Origin: CAUPWF01 sp036656795
GTDB lineage: Bacteria > Bacillota > Clostridia > Lachnospirales > Lachnospiraceae
Length of the DNA stretch: 64,000 bases
NCBI GenBank assembly: GCA_036656795.1
Contig: JAVXHR010000002.1
Location: 1-64,000 of the forward strand
Direction of reading: 5' to 3'
Positions 34,295 to 43,596 of this stretch are shown here, piece by piece. The first letter of the stretch is position 1. Every line of letters begins with the position of its first letter. Below the pieces are notes generated by a model that was given only the letters and a program-made list of their open reading frames with translations, was not told where the DNA came from and made no database searches. The position numbers were made by a program, and so were the translations under genes.

Positions 34295-34432
34295 TCAACA
34301 ACAAAATAAATTATAACCAACTAGCATACACAATAATACAATTATGACTCCAATAAAGATATTTGGAAGAAACATCATTACTAACATTCCAAGCGCAAAC
34401 CAAAACAATGCAAACCCTACTACCCGTTTCAT
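34295..34432 (-). CDS. 45-residue membrane protein, function unknown
   Basis: A complete short frame starting ATG at 34432 encodes 45 residues. The product opens MKRVVGF, continues as two hydrophobic stretches (about 6-22 and 26-40) broken by PN at 23-24, and ends NLFCC. The basic N-terminus, hydrophobic hairpin pattern and double C-terminal cysteine look like a genuine small membrane protein. Upstream is GGATGTGGG, a weak ribosome binding site. It lies between gerW and rpmB. I have no family name for it. Confidence 0.6.
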   Translation of the reverse strand: MKRVVGFALFWFALGMLVMMFLPNIFIGVIIVLLCMLVGYNLFCC

Positions 34433-34482
34433 TTACCCACATCCATGGCCTATAATGTTACTATATTTTATGCCAAAAAGGT

Positions 34483-34896
34483 TTACATATGATTGTTTTC
34501 ATTGGTTTCTGATGAATCTTGATTCAAAATATCCATCACTTCTTCTTCCGTAACATTTTTTTCTTTTTTCCCGGTAAATTTATCTACCATCTCAGGAACC
34601 ATATCAAGAATCTTCGTCATCGTATCCTGATGTCTGATATTCACTAATTTTGTAACTCCATTTTGAATAACCAAGACTGCGCTTGGCGTCATCTTTCCAC
34701 CTAATCCACCCATTCCTTTATCCTTTTTATCCCCTTGGAATGTACCTGCGCCTACTGCAAATGAGACATCAATAAGTGGTAAGATAATTGTGTTCCCAAT
34801 ATGGATTGCATCCCCCACCACTGTTTTAGAGGACACCACACTATCCATTCCTTGAAATAACGAATCTACATTTGATTTAAAATTATTTTCTGCCAT
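34483..34896 (-). CDS. ytfJ: GerW family sporulation protein (YtfJ)
   Basis: The 137-residue protein matches the GerW/YtfJ family, which is needed for normal spore germination in Bacillus. The core includes GDAIHIGNTIILPLIDVSF near residues 28-46 and the glycine-rich KGMGGLGGKMTPSAVLVI near 58-75. AGGAGG precedes the ATG. It follows the DUF2953 (YtfI-like) gene, as in Bacillus. Confidence 0.93.
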   Translation of the reverse strand: MAENNFKSNVDSLFQGMDSVVSSKTVVGDAIHIGNTIILPLIDVSFAVGAGTFQGDKKDKGMGGLGGKMTPSAVLVIQNGVTKLVNIRHQDTMTKILDMVPEMVDKFTGKKEKNVTEEEVMDILNQDSSETNENNHM

Positions 34897-34917
34897 CTGA
34901 CTTTCCTCCTAATTATA

Positions 34918-35850
34918 CTATAATTCAAACGCTTTTATATGTTTATAAGTAGTTCTTACATTTTTATCCCAAAATAAATTCCAAGCAATTATAATAATAT
35001 ACACCACACGAATATGCCCTTTGATATAAAAATTTCCATCAAACACTTGATGTTCAAAGTCCGGATCAACAATAATATGAGAGCCAAAAAAAGGATATAA
35101 AACACTAACAATCGCTAATACTTGTCCCGTATTATAAGGATCCTCAAATCCAAAATGTATCTTTGCTTTCAGCTTTTTGGGCTTTAAAAATTTCATAAAT
35201 CGCTTCAGCTCAACCAATGTTCTTTGTAAGGCGGCACGGTGAATCTCATCTTCTGTAAATGTAAGTATTCTTTCTTTTTTTTCAAGAATCACTATTATAT
35301 TAGCATATATCTTATGAAATGTATATTTTATCTTTTGAAAGAATTCTATACTCTTTGTCCAAATATTTTTTTTAGATATTTTTAATTTCTCTGTAGTCGG
35401 AGATTTAGAGGATTCTTTCAATTTCTCAACTTCTTTTGTATCTTTTTTTCCTATTTCTTTGTTTTTTGATATGATTATTGGCTCTTCTTTTTCAGGGATT
35501 AACTCTTTTTGGGTTGATTCTTTTGAGGCTGATTCTTTCAATGTTGATTCTTTCGAGGTTGACTCTTTGGGTGTTGATTCTTTGGTGGAAACGTTTAGTT
35601 TTTTCCATACAATTCTTATCTGCCAGTTGAATTTATTCTGTGAATAAGATACAAATCCTCCAATAAGATGAAAAAGCCAAGATACAGTCAACTTAATATC
35701 CACACTTTCTGCAGGACCATCACCTGTTCCACGAATCCGATATCGAATGGGAACTAAAAGGATAATACCAAGTAATAATACCAAAACCCCTAATATTATC
35801 AAAAGTATTATCATTATAATTTTAAAAATCAATCCTATTATATGTAACAT
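34918..35850 (-). CDS. DUF2953 (YtfI-like) membrane protein with KEST repeats
   Basis: The 310-residue protein has an N-terminal TM helix (about residues 5-30), a domain at the membrane surface, a low-complexity linker with six tandem KEST-type pentapeptides and a lysine-rich stretch, then the DUF2953 domain at about 190-310. The frame opens at a GTG at 35856, but I use the ATG at 35850 with AGGTG upstream. Function is unknown; the gene pairs with ytfJ, suggesting a spore or envelope role. Confidence 0.82.
   Translation of the reverse strand: MLHIIGLIFKIIMIILLIILGVLVLLLGIILLVPIRYRIRGTGDGPAESVDIKLTVSWLFHLIGGFVSYSQNKFNWQIRIVWKKLNVSTKESTPKESTSKESTLKESASKESTQKELIPEKEEPIIISKNKEIGKKDTKEVEKLKESSKSPTTEKLKISKKNIWTKSIEFFQKIKYTFHKIYANIIVILEKKERILTFTEDEIHRAALQRTLVELKRFMKFLKPKKLKAKIHFGFEDPYNTGQVLAIVSVLYPFFGSHIIVDPDFEHQVFDGNFYIKGHIRVVYIIIIAWNLFWDKNVRTTYKHIKAFEL
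35494..35583 (-). repeat. Six 15-bp coding repeats (KESTx)
   Basis: Ninety bp encode KESTP, KESTS, KESTL, KESAS, KESTQ and KELIP in tandem. The 15-bp units diverge at third positions but keep frame, so copy-number change would alter only linker length. Confidence 0.8.
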
Positions 35851-35858
35851 ATACACAC

Positions 35859-36197
35859 CTACAGTTCTAATTTTTCTAATTGATTTTGTCGTTCTATAAG
35901 ATACCCACGAATGTTCGTACTCTTTGTCTGATTGTAGATATGTTGTGTGATTGTTTCTACCAGCAAAAGTGCATCATCATATCCATTTGCAATTCCAACA
36001 ATAAAAAGTTTATCTTTTGGAAATGATTGCTGTTGAAGCAATACAGCATCGTAAAATTCCAAATGATTTCTCGGATTTCTGGATAACGTAATGATATAGA
36101 TATTAAATTGTGGAATATTTTTTTTGAGTTTATTTAAAACCTGTTCTTTTTTATATTCTAATTCTTCACTTACATATAACTCTTTATAAAATACCAT
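35859..36197 (-). CDS. Small soluble protein, function unknown
   Basis: The 112-residue protein has no signal peptide or membrane segment. Its sequence suggests an alpha/beta fold (FNIYIITLSRN, KLFIVGIANGYDDALLLVETI). I recognise no family. AGAGGA precedes the ATG. It sits 15 bp after the PBP gene and 8 bp before the DUF2953 gene, so it is probably co-transcribed with cell-wall genes. Confidence 0.7.
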   Translation of the reverse strand: MVFYKELYVSEELEYKKEQVLNKLKKNIPQFNIYIITLSRNPRNHLEFYDAVLLQQQSFPKDKLFIVGIANGYDDALLLVETITQHIYNQTKSTNIRGYLIERQNQLEKLEL

Positions 36198-36212
36198 ACT
36201 TTTTCCTCTATG

Positions 36213-37748
36213 CTAATTATAATAATAAGCATTAAACACTTTTTTTGCCACCGATACAGCCCTCATACCTGATGCATCTGATTCTTCAAGTATAACACTA
36301 ATTACTAATTCCGGGTTATCAACATTGGTAAATCCAACAAACCAAGAATGTGTTTTTTCCTTATCCGCACTATATTCTGCAGTTCCGGTTTTTCCCGCCA
36401 CAGTATAATCTTGTCCATTCAATGCCTGTGCAGTTCCTTCACTTACGACCGCTTTCATATATTCTGTCAACTGGGCCGCTTCAGCTGCGCTCATAAGTTC
36501 TCCATATTTTTCTGGCATATTCTTCTTTACAATGGTCCCTGTATAATTTGTAATTTGATCCACTAGGTATGGTTTCATTAATGTACCACCATTTGCAATG
36601 GAAGCTGTAATTAGTGCCATATGATAAGGACTCATTAGTGTCTCACCCTGCCCCATAGCAGTCATCATAACGCTAGCACTATTGGAATCTTTATTAAGAT
36701 TGAATTTACTCTGTTTGTAAGGTAATACACTTGGTAATTTTGAATTAAATAACAAATCTGATGCTGTTTCTTGAAACTTGTCTATATGAAGTTGTAATCC
36801 AAGCGTTACAAATGATGCATTACAAGAATTTGCAAAAGAAGAACGAAGGTCTTCATCCCCATGAGCTTCATTATGATAACAATGAATTGTTGTTCCATCT
36901 ACACTGGTTTCTCCATTACATTGATATGTATAATCTTGATAGGTAGAACCATATTCCCGAATAAAATCAAGGGTCGTTACAATCTTGAATGTAGAACCCG
37001 GTGGATACGCCCCCTGAGTTACTCGATTCAGTAATACACTGCTATCACTACTATTTAATTCTTCCCAGTTTTCACTGATGCCATTTGGATTAAATGTAGG
37101 TTTTGATACCATAGACAGTATCTTTCCCGTACTTGCCTCTAACACTACCACTGCTCCTCGATTATCACCGAGTGCATCTGATGCCGCTTGCTGCAGGTTT
37201 GTATCTAATGTAGTAACAACATTATCTCCTATATTTTTCTGTCCCTTGAATTCTTTCATCATACGTTCCAAAAAGAAAGCATTCGAGGTTAATAAATTAA
37301 AATTTGTTGTTGATTCTAAGCCAGATTTCCCTTTTTCCGCATATCCAACTACATGAGCATAGAGCTCGTCATACGGATAACTTCTTGTCTCTGTGCCATC
37401 TTCTGCAACCGATGTTTCCGCAAGAACAGAACCTTTATTATCTAATATCTTACCACGAATCACACGATCTGCAAAAGAATCCTGTCTTGTATTGTAAGGA
37501 CTATTAATGATATCTTTACTTTTCACAACATTAAAGTACACAATGTATCCCATAAGAATCAAAAACAGACCAACGAATATATATGTAACTCTAGCGAATT
37601 CTTTGTTGGTGGCTTTCTGCTTCTTGACTTCTCTTTTTTCGCTCTTCCGGTCTTCTCTGTTTTGTGGTCTCTCTCCTTTGGGGCGCTTGCCTCTTGGAGG
37701 TTGTTCTTTTTCTCTCAGTTCGTAGCTGTTTTGATTTCTTTCTTTCAA
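36213..37748 (-). CDS. Class B penicillin-binding protein (transpeptidase)
   Basis: The protein has a basic cytoplasmic N-terminal tail, a TM helix at about residues 54-73 and a penicillin-binding transpeptidase domain. The active-site motifs are GSTFKIV (nucleophile Ser), SCN and KTGTAEY. It crosslinks peptidoglycan, presumably with the SEDS polymerase encoded upstream. AGGAGG is 6 bp before a TTG at 37748, my chosen start (511 residues); an ATG at 37763 is also in frame. No start codon exists in frame after the SEDS stop, so its first 50-odd codons overlap the SEDS gene by about 158 bp in another frame. Confidence 0.9.
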   Translation of the reverse strand: MKERNQNSYELREKEQPPRGKRPKGERPQNREDRKSEKREVKKQKATNKEFARVTYIFVGLFLILMGYIVYFNVVKSKDIINSPYNTRQDSFADRVIRGKILDNKGSVLAETSVAEDGTETRSYPYDELYAHVVGYAEKGKSGLESTTNFNLLTSNAFFLERMMKEFKGQKNIGDNVVTTLDTNLQQAASDALGDNRGAVVVLEASTGKILSMVSKPTFNPNGISENWEELNSSDSSVLLNRVTQGAYPPGSTFKIVTTLDFIREYGSTYQDYTYQCNGETSVDGTTIHCYHNEAHGDEDLRSSFANSCNASFVTLGLQLHIDKFQETASDLLFNSKLPSVLPYKQSKFNLNKDSNSASVMMTAMGQGETLMSPYHMALITASIANGGTLMKPYLVDQITNYTGTIVKKNMPEKYGELMSAAEAAQLTEYMKAVVSEGTAQALNGQDYTVAGKTGTAEYSADKEKTHSWFVGFTNVDNPELVISVILEESDASGMRAVSVAKKVFNAYYYN

Positions 37749-39057
37749 TATTCTCCTCCTCATCTTCTCTTAGAATATACAGTCCTTGAATAATTGCAAA
37801 TACAATCAATGTACTTAAAACAGAACTTCCACCATAGCTGACAAGTGGAAGTGTAACCCCCGTTGATGGAATGAATTTTGTAACCCCACCAATAGTTAAA
37901 AACACTTGAAATATATAGCAGGTCCCTAATCCTAATGCAACTAATTTATAAAATTTATCTCTTAACTGCATTGCAATGTTAAGAAACATTACATAACAAC
38001 TTAGGCAGATTAATATAATACACAATGCAAAAATAAGCCCCATTTCTTCGGAAATCGCAGAAAATATAAAATCAGTATCCGCTACCGGAATTGTATTTGG
38101 TGCGCCCTGAAAAAGTCCCATACCAAACCAGCTTCCCGTTCCAATTGCAAATAAAGACTGAGCCACCTGATACCCTCCTCTATCATAAGATGCAAAAGGA
38201 TCACGCCATACGACCACTCGTGTTCGAACATGGTTAAACAGATGGTATGCAACAACCGATGCCGCACTTCCTGCGGATAATCCACCTAATAGATAAAGTG
38301 GCTGCCTTGTCGCAACATATAACATCATAAGATATACAATAAAGAAAATCAATGCTGCACCTAAATCTGTAGAGGCTACTAATACCAATACATGCGCTGC
38401 GGCAATCATTGTTGTTATTACTACGTTTTTAAATTCTATGGAATGCTTTAAACTAGATGCCACAAAAAATACAAATAAAATTTTCACAAATTCCGAGGGT
38501 TGTATGCTGATTCCGCCAATGGTAAATCCTAGTAATGCTCCATGGTCACGACTCCCCAGTATTGCAACAGAAAGTAATGCAACAAATCCAACAATTGCAT
38601 ACAATTTCGTCCAATCTGATAGTTGTTTCATCTTACGCATTAGAAACGGTACTAATAAACTAACACCTACAGAACCCGCAACAATAATACATTGCTTTAC
38701 CGCTTTATTATAAGATAACCGTGTAATCATAATAAATCCAATACTTAACAACATGCACATATTATTTACAATCAATCTAGAAACTCTTGGATAAATCATG
38801 GTATATAATAATATAATAGCAAGGAGCAATACGACCTGCGCTATATAAAATATCAATATATTTAGCTCTTTTGTCTTTAAATACATGACCAAAAATGCCA
38901 CAAAATGAATTGTAAACATTAATTTGTTTTGTCGTCGTAAGATTCTTTCTTTTTTTTCTATATCATGATGTCCAAACACAGTAAAACATTGATATGTATA
39001 GACTGTGATTAATATTATCATCAGATATTTAGAAAATTCAACTATGATATTTACCAA
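37591..39057 (-). CDS. FtsW/RodA/SpoVE family (SEDS) peptidoglycan polymerase
   Basis: The 488-residue protein has about ten TM segments, the conserved aspartate in VASTDLGAALIFF near residue 222 and the SEDS signature TGVTLPLVSYGGSS near 387-400. It polymerises lipid II with a partner class B PBP encoded next door. A hydrophilic Arg/Lys-rich tail of about 60 residues follows the last TM. The start is TTG with AGGTG upstream, 8 bp from the U32 gene stop. Whether it serves division, elongation or sporulation cannot be told. Confidence 0.92.
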   Translation of the reverse strand: MVNIIVEFSKYLMIILITVYTYQCFTVFGHHDIEKKERILRRQNKLMFTIHFVAFLVMYLKTKELNILIFYIAQVVLLLAIILLYTMIYPRVSRLIVNNMCMLLSIGFIMITRLSYNKAVKQCIIVAGSVGVSLLVPFLMRKMKQLSDWTKLYAIVGFVALLSVAILGSRDHGALLGFTIGGISIQPSEFVKILFVFFVASSLKHSIEFKNVVITTMIAAAHVLVLVASTDLGAALIFFIVYLMMLYVATRQPLYLLGGLSAGSAASVVAYHLFNHVRTRVVVWRDPFASYDRGGYQVAQSLFAIGTGSWFGMGLFQGAPNTIPVADTDFIFSAISEEMGLIFALCIILICLSCYVMFLNIAMQLRDKFYKLVALGLGTCYIFQVFLTIGGVTKFIPSTGVTLPLVSYGGSSVLSTLIVFAIIQGLYILREDEEENIERKKSKQLRTERKRTTSKRQAPQRRETTKQRRPEERKKRSQEAESHQQRIR

Positions 39058-39065
39058 TTCTTCAC

Positions 39066-41438
39066 CTACTTTACGCCTCTTTTAAAATGTCCTCTTGTAT
39101 AGTTTTTTGGCATGTCATATGATAGCTGTCCATCAATAAAAACCTTGCCATAAGATGTAATAATGTCTTGAATTTCTGTTCCTTGTTCTGTAGTAAATTG
39201 AAGGCGTATCGCCTTAGGATGCACTTTATCAATCTCTATCTTTGAATCTAACAATACAACCGGAGTGCAATTATATATAACATTATAACAATACTCACAA
39301 TAACTTTTCACCTTAAATTCTTTTTGTACCCGATCTTTTAGTACTATTGTTTTATTTTGATGTGTGCATTGATCTGTATTTTTTTGTATACATTGCGCCG
39401 AAATCATCATTGGTAAATATCCATACACAATCAATTCTGCAGATTCACAATTCAACGCTTGCAATTCTCTATCATTTAATTCCACAGATGCCGTATACTC
39501 TTCTACTTGCTTCTCTCTCCAAAATTCCTGACTATATGTATTAAAATGATACATATTATAATCCAGTATTATTGGTTTTTGATACTGGTGTTCTAATAAA
39601 AATTCATAACTCTCATAATTACGAATTAAAACTCCATCATAACGTTCTGAACATAATTCTTCATATCTTTTCTCAAACTTTAAAATAGTATCTTCTCTAA
39701 AGATATAAGGCATTGTCAAATAAATTTCTTTCTTCTTTTCGCCCATCGTTAGTATATCTTTTTGAAATGAGATTCCTTGATCCACATAAATTCTTGATAT
39801 ATAATCCGAATGATATGCTGCGTCAAACTGTTCTTTTGTATCTACAAAAGCATACACTATATATTTTGATTCTGTAATTGTATGTTGTTTTGAAAGAAAA
39901 GAATTCTCTTTTATCGATATATTAGGGACTATTGTTGTTCGTCTATATACATCGCAGATTCGATGTTCTAACATATCTAATGCCTGTCTGCGTAATTCAT
40001 TAAGACTTTGCAGTGGCAAAAAAACCTGCCCTGTAATTGCAATATCTAAAGATTCAAATTCAAATTCTGTATTTCCTGTTCTATACATTTGCTTTTGAAT
40101 CTGTTGAGAGTCCATCGGTTGTTTTAAGGCCTGCTGTACCATATCTCCATCTATAGATAGGCTGATTCCATTATAACTTACAGATAGTCTAGCAGGTTTA
40201 TCGGCAGAAAGCATTAACATACCATTAATTTTTTCTTTTTTTTTCATATCTACAATTGTTTTTTTAAGGTATTGGAGCAATTGTTCATTTCTAGTTCGAT
40301 ATAGAATCATTCCATTGGAAATCGTCTGGTTTTTATGGGTATGAAAAGTAAAGATTTCTTCTTTTTCAAAAGTTTTCCCTAATGTATAATTTTCTTGTTC
40401 TCGTGGTAATTCAATGACATCTCCACTATGAAGCTGAGTAAGTGCCTGACCTGTAATAGTCTTTCCTTGCTGTTTTAGTACACGAATTGCTTTTACTCCT
40501 GCATGGTTTGGTCTTGCTAATGAAACCATCTCTTTCCCATTTCTCATATGATAATAGCCATCATGAAACCCACCTCGATTATAAAGATCAAGAAGCAACT
40601 CTTTATCACAACAATCAACACGATACTGTTTTCTTCCATTTTTTAAATATAAATCGGTATATTTACGATACATACTTGTAACAGCACCAACGTATTCTGG
40701 CTTCTTCATACGTCCCTCGATTTTAAAAGAAGTAATACCTGCATCTACTAATTCCGGAATGTGATCTAATGTACAAATATCTTTCAAGCTCAGAACATAT
40801 GGCCCCTCTTTAGAACATTGACTTCCAATAACTTGATAAGGTAAACGACAAGGTTGTGCACATTGTCCTCGATTTCCACTTCGTCCACCTACTAAACTAC
40901 TAAAAAGACATTGACCTGAATAACAGTAACATAATGCCCCATGTACAAAACATTCAACTTCTAATTTTGTTCCTTTTGTAATCCCAGTAACTTCAGCTAA
41001 TGTCAATTCTCTTGCCGTCACAACACGTTCTACACCTTCACGTTCTAAAAACTTAGCTCCCAATTGATTCGTAATAGTCATCTGAGTGCTTGCATGAATA
41101 GAAAGCTCCGGAAAATACCGGCGCACATATCTTAAAACCCCAATATCCTGCACAATCACAGCATCTAATCCCTGCTTATAATACGGAAGTAAATAATTAT
41201 ATAATGTATCTAGTTCTTTCTCTTTTAATAACGTATTAATAGTCAGATAAATCCTACTTCCATGAAGATGTGTATAATCAATCGCTTCAAGCAATTGTTC
41301 TTCCGTTAGATTATGCGCATATGCACGCGCACTAAACTTAGTGCCGCCCACATATACCGCGTCCGCACCTGCTGATATTGCTGCTTTTAAGCTTTCCATC
41401 GATCCTGCAGGGGATAATATCTCAATCTTCTTTGTCAT
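39066..41438 (-). CDS. U32 family peptidase-like protein
   Basis: The 790-residue protein has an N-terminal U32 domain (about 1-310) with the signature ECFVHGALCYCYSGQC near residues 160-175 and CAQPCR near 192, plus a long C-terminal extension resembling DUF3656. U32 proteins include RlhA and TrhP, which act in RNA hydroxylation, so an RNA-modification role is more likely than proteolysis. AAAGGA precedes the ATG. A hairpin separates it from zapA. Confidence 0.9.
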   Translation of the reverse strand: MTKKIEILSPAGSMESLKAAISAGADAVYVGGTKFSARAYAHNLTEEQLLEAIDYTHLHGSRIYLTINTLLKEKELDTLYNYLLPYYKQGLDAVIVQDIGVLRYVRRYFPELSIHASTQMTITNQLGAKFLEREGVERVVTARELTLAEVTGITKGTKLEVECFVHGALCYCYSGQCLFSSLVGGRSGNRGQCAQPCRLPYQVIGSQCSKEGPYVLSLKDICTLDHIPELVDAGITSFKIEGRMKKPEYVGAVTSMYRKYTDLYLKNGRKQYRVDCCDKELLLDLYNRGGFHDGYYHMRNGKEMVSLARPNHAGVKAIRVLKQQGKTITGQALTQLHSGDVIELPREQENYTLGKTFEKEEIFTFHTHKNQTISNGMILYRTRNEQLLQYLKKTIVDMKKKEKINGMLMLSADKPARLSVSYNGISLSIDGDMVQQALKQPMDSQQIQKQMYRTGNTEFEFESLDIAITGQVFLPLQSLNELRRQALDMLEHRICDVYRRTTIVPNISIKENSFLSKQHTITESKYIVYAFVDTKEQFDAAYHSDYISRIYVDQGISFQKDILTMGEKKKEIYLTMPYIFREDTILKFEKRYEELCSERYDGVLIRNYESYEFLLEHQYQKPIILDYNMYHFNTYSQEFWREKQVEEYTASVELNDRELQALNCESAELIVYGYLPMMISAQCIQKNTDQCTHQNKTIVLKDRVQKEFKVKSYCEYCYNVIYNCTPVVLLDSKIEIDKVHPKAIRLQFTTEQGTEIQDIITSYGKVFIDGQLSYDMPKNYTRGHFKRGVK

Positions 41439-41453
41439 AATAATTCCTTTAAA

Positions 41454-41476
41454 AAAGGCTGTCTATTGACAGCCTA
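41454..41476 (-). terminator. Hairpin at the zapA stop codon
   Basis: AGGCTGTC and GACAGCCT (41457-41476) form an 8-bp stem with a 4-nt loop, followed on the minus strand by six T. It overlaps the end of zapA and would limit read-through into the U32 gene, which starts 15 bp further on. Confidence 0.7.
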
Positions 41477-41884
41477 TCGTTTATGGTTCTTCATCTCTGT
41501 TTCTAGCTTTACAATCTTCATCTGTAAGTCTTTATTCTCTTCCTTCAATTTATCCATTGCCTTTTCTGCATTTTCTAACTTGATTTGAACAGAAATTAAA
41601 TCATGCTTCAAGTCATACATTTCTTTATCTTTAGATTCGATATCTGTTTCAAATGCACTTCCTTGTTTTTTCGCTTTAAAATAATCATCTGCAATATTAA
41701 TTGCCAGCAAGACATTACGCGTATCTGCATTCTGCTTGCGATAGCTCTCACTACTACTACATTCGTTTATTTTATGATTCAAATAAGTAGATACTTTTTG
41801 TAAATATTCTTCACTCTCAAAGCCACTGAGCGTAAACACTTTTCCACCTATAAGAACCTCCGTACAGTTTTTCGATGCTGACAT
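41474..41884 (-). CDS. zapA: Cell division protein ZapA
   Basis: ZapA promotes FtsZ bundling. The 136-residue protein has the small globular domain (about 1-55, VLIGGKVFTLSGFESEEYLQKVS) and a long C-terminal coiled coil (about 75-135). AGGAGG precedes the ATG. The ruvAB-zapA-U32 order is common in Clostridia. Confidence 0.9.
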   Translation of the reverse strand: MSASKNCTEVLIGGKVFTLSGFESEEYLQKVSTYLNHKINECSSSESYRKQNADTRNVLLAINIADDYFKAKKQGSAFETDIESKDKEMYDLKHDLISVQIKLENAEKAMDKLKEENKDLQMKIVKLETEMKNHKR

Positions 41885-41955
41885 AGTATCCTCCTCAACA
41901 CAATCATAATCACTTTATTTATTATAAACTATCTCCGAACAAAAACCAACTACTT

Positions 41956-42957
41956 TTATTCATTTCTATAGGAAATTCCCAAATGATGATACGAAGACTC
42001 TGTTGCAACTCTTCCACGTGGTGTCCGTTGTATGAATCCATTCTTTAATAAATATGGTTCATACACATCTTCAATAGTTCCCGCATCTTCCCCAATTGCC
42101 GCAGCCAATGTGTCAAGTCCCACAGGACCACCTTGGAATTTTTGTATCATCGTCAATAGAATATTTCGATCAATATAGTCTAGTCCTAATTTATCCACAT
42201 CTAATAAATCCAATGCATAATTAGCAACTTCTGACGTTATAATTCCATCATACTTTACTTGCGCAAAATCTCTTACCCTCTTCAATAGTCGATTAGCAAG
42301 TCTTGGCGTTCCTCTAGACCTTTTAGCTAACTCCATTGCACCACTTGTATCAATTTCAACATCTAATACTTTTGCAGAACGTATGATAATTGTCTGTAAT
42401 TCTTCATCGGTATAAAATTCAAGTCGATGAATCACACCAAATCGATCCCGTAGTGGTGCAGTCAACATACCGGCTCGTGTGGTTGCACCAACGAGTGTGA
42501 ATTGAGGTAAGTCTAACCGAATAGAGCGTGCACCTGCACCTTTTCCAATCACAATATCAATGGCATAATCTTCCATTGCTGGATACAAAACTTCTTCCAC
42601 TTGTCGATTTAATCGATGAATTTCATCTACAAATAAAACATCTCCATCTTGTAGATTGTTTAATATAGCTGCCATCTCTCCCGGTTTTTCAATAGCCGGT
42701 CCTGATGTAATCTTCATATTCACACCCATTTCATTTGCAATAATTCCGGCTAATGTAGTCTTTCCAAGTCCCGGTGGTCCATAAAAGAGAACATGATCCA
42801 ATGCTTCTTCACGAGATTTTGCCGCATCAATATATATCTTCAAGATTTCTTTTGCCTTGGTCTGTCCAATGTAATCCTGTAATAATCTTGGGCGAAGACT
42901 ATTTTCTATCTTGACATCTTCTTCCAAATTATCTGTTGTAATAATTCGCTTTTCCAT
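41956..42957 (-). CDS. ruvB: Holliday junction branch migration helicase RuvB
   Basis: RuvB is the AAA+ motor of the RuvAB complex. The 333-residue protein has Walker A GPPGLGKTT near residue 60, Walker B VDEIHRL near 110, sensor GATTRAG near 155 and a C-terminal winged helix with TPRGRVAT. It follows ruvA by 15 bp. With RecU, also in this window, it completes Firmicute-type junction processing. Confidence 0.98.
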   Translation of the reverse strand: MEKRIITTDNLEEDVKIENSLRPRLLQDYIGQTKAKEILKIYIDAAKSREEALDHVLFYGPPGLGKTTLAGIIANEMGVNMKITSGPAIEKPGEMAAILNNLQDGDVLFVDEIHRLNRQVEEVLYPAMEDYAIDIVIGKGAGARSIRLDLPQFTLVGATTRAGMLTAPLRDRFGVIHRLEFYTDEELQTIIIRSAKVLDVEIDTSGAMELAKRSRGTPRLANRLLKRVRDFAQVKYDGIITSEVANYALDLLDVDKLGLDYIDRNILLTMIQKFQGGPVGLDTLAAAIGEDAGTIEDVYEPYLLKNGFIQRTPRGRVATESSYHHLGISYRNE

Positions 42958-42972
42958 CTTTTCCTTTCATTA

Positions 42973-43581
42973 CTAGAACATCATATATTTTAATGCTTGT
43001 TTTAAAATAGATTCTACTTCGGTATCCTGTTCAATAGCAACTTTTTTCACTGCTTTCATCGCTTCGGTACTTCCATATCCCAATGCAACCAACGCTTGAA
43101 TTGCTTCTGTCTGTACCAACGTATTGGCTCCTAACAGACTGGAATCCATTATGTTCCCCCCTTGTTCCAGCACCTCTTCTATATTCAATTTATCCTTTAA
43201 TTCAATAATCAATTTTTCCGCAGTCTTCTTTCCAATTCCCGATGCCGCCGAAATTGCTTTTACATCATTAGACATTACCGCATATCGTAATTCGTCCGGT
43301 GATAATTGAGATAAGATACTAAGACCACCTTTGGGACCAATACCACTAACACTAATAACTAATTTGAACACCTGCAAATCATCACGAGTTAAAAATCCAA
43401 ATAATTGCATGGCATCTTCTCTCACATTCAGGTAGGTATGTATCTTCACTTCATTTCCTACTGCCGGTAGTCTTGAAATTGCCTGTCCCGGCATAAAAAT
43501 TCCATACCCAATCCCTTGAACATCAATCACTACCTTTTGTTCTTCTGTGGAAATCAATTCTCCTCTTAAATACGAAATCAT
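42973..43581 (-). CDS. ruvA: Holliday junction DNA helicase subunit RuvA
   Basis: RuvA binds four-way junctions and loads RuvB. The 202-residue protein has an OB fold (about 1-62), tandem helix-hairpin-helix motifs (VSGIGPKGGL, ASGIGKKTAEKL) and a C-terminal RuvB-binding domain with ALVALGYGSTEAMKAV. AGGAGG precedes the ATG. Confidence 0.98.
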   Translation of the reverse strand: MISYLRGELISTEEQKVVIDVQGIGYGIFMPGQAISRLPAVGNEVKIHTYLNVREDAMQLFGFLTRDDLQVFKLVISVSGIGPKGGLSILSQLSPDELRYAVMSNDVKAISAASGIGKKTAEKLIIELKDKLNIEEVLEQGGNIMDSSLLGANTLVQTEAIQALVALGYGSTEAMKAVKKVAIEQDTEVESILKQALKYMMF

Positions 43582-43596
43582 ACTGCCTCCTATTAA

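Noticed and set aside
35494..35583. Tandem 15-bp repeats considered as a regulatory iteron array
   Set aside because: The units keep reading frame and encode KEST pentapeptides in a linker, with third-position variation, so coding explains them.
37748..37763. PBP start at the ATG at 37763
   Set aside because: The AGGAGG overlaps that ATG region itself, whereas the TTG at 37748 is 6 bp beyond it; the ATG remains possible but less likely.
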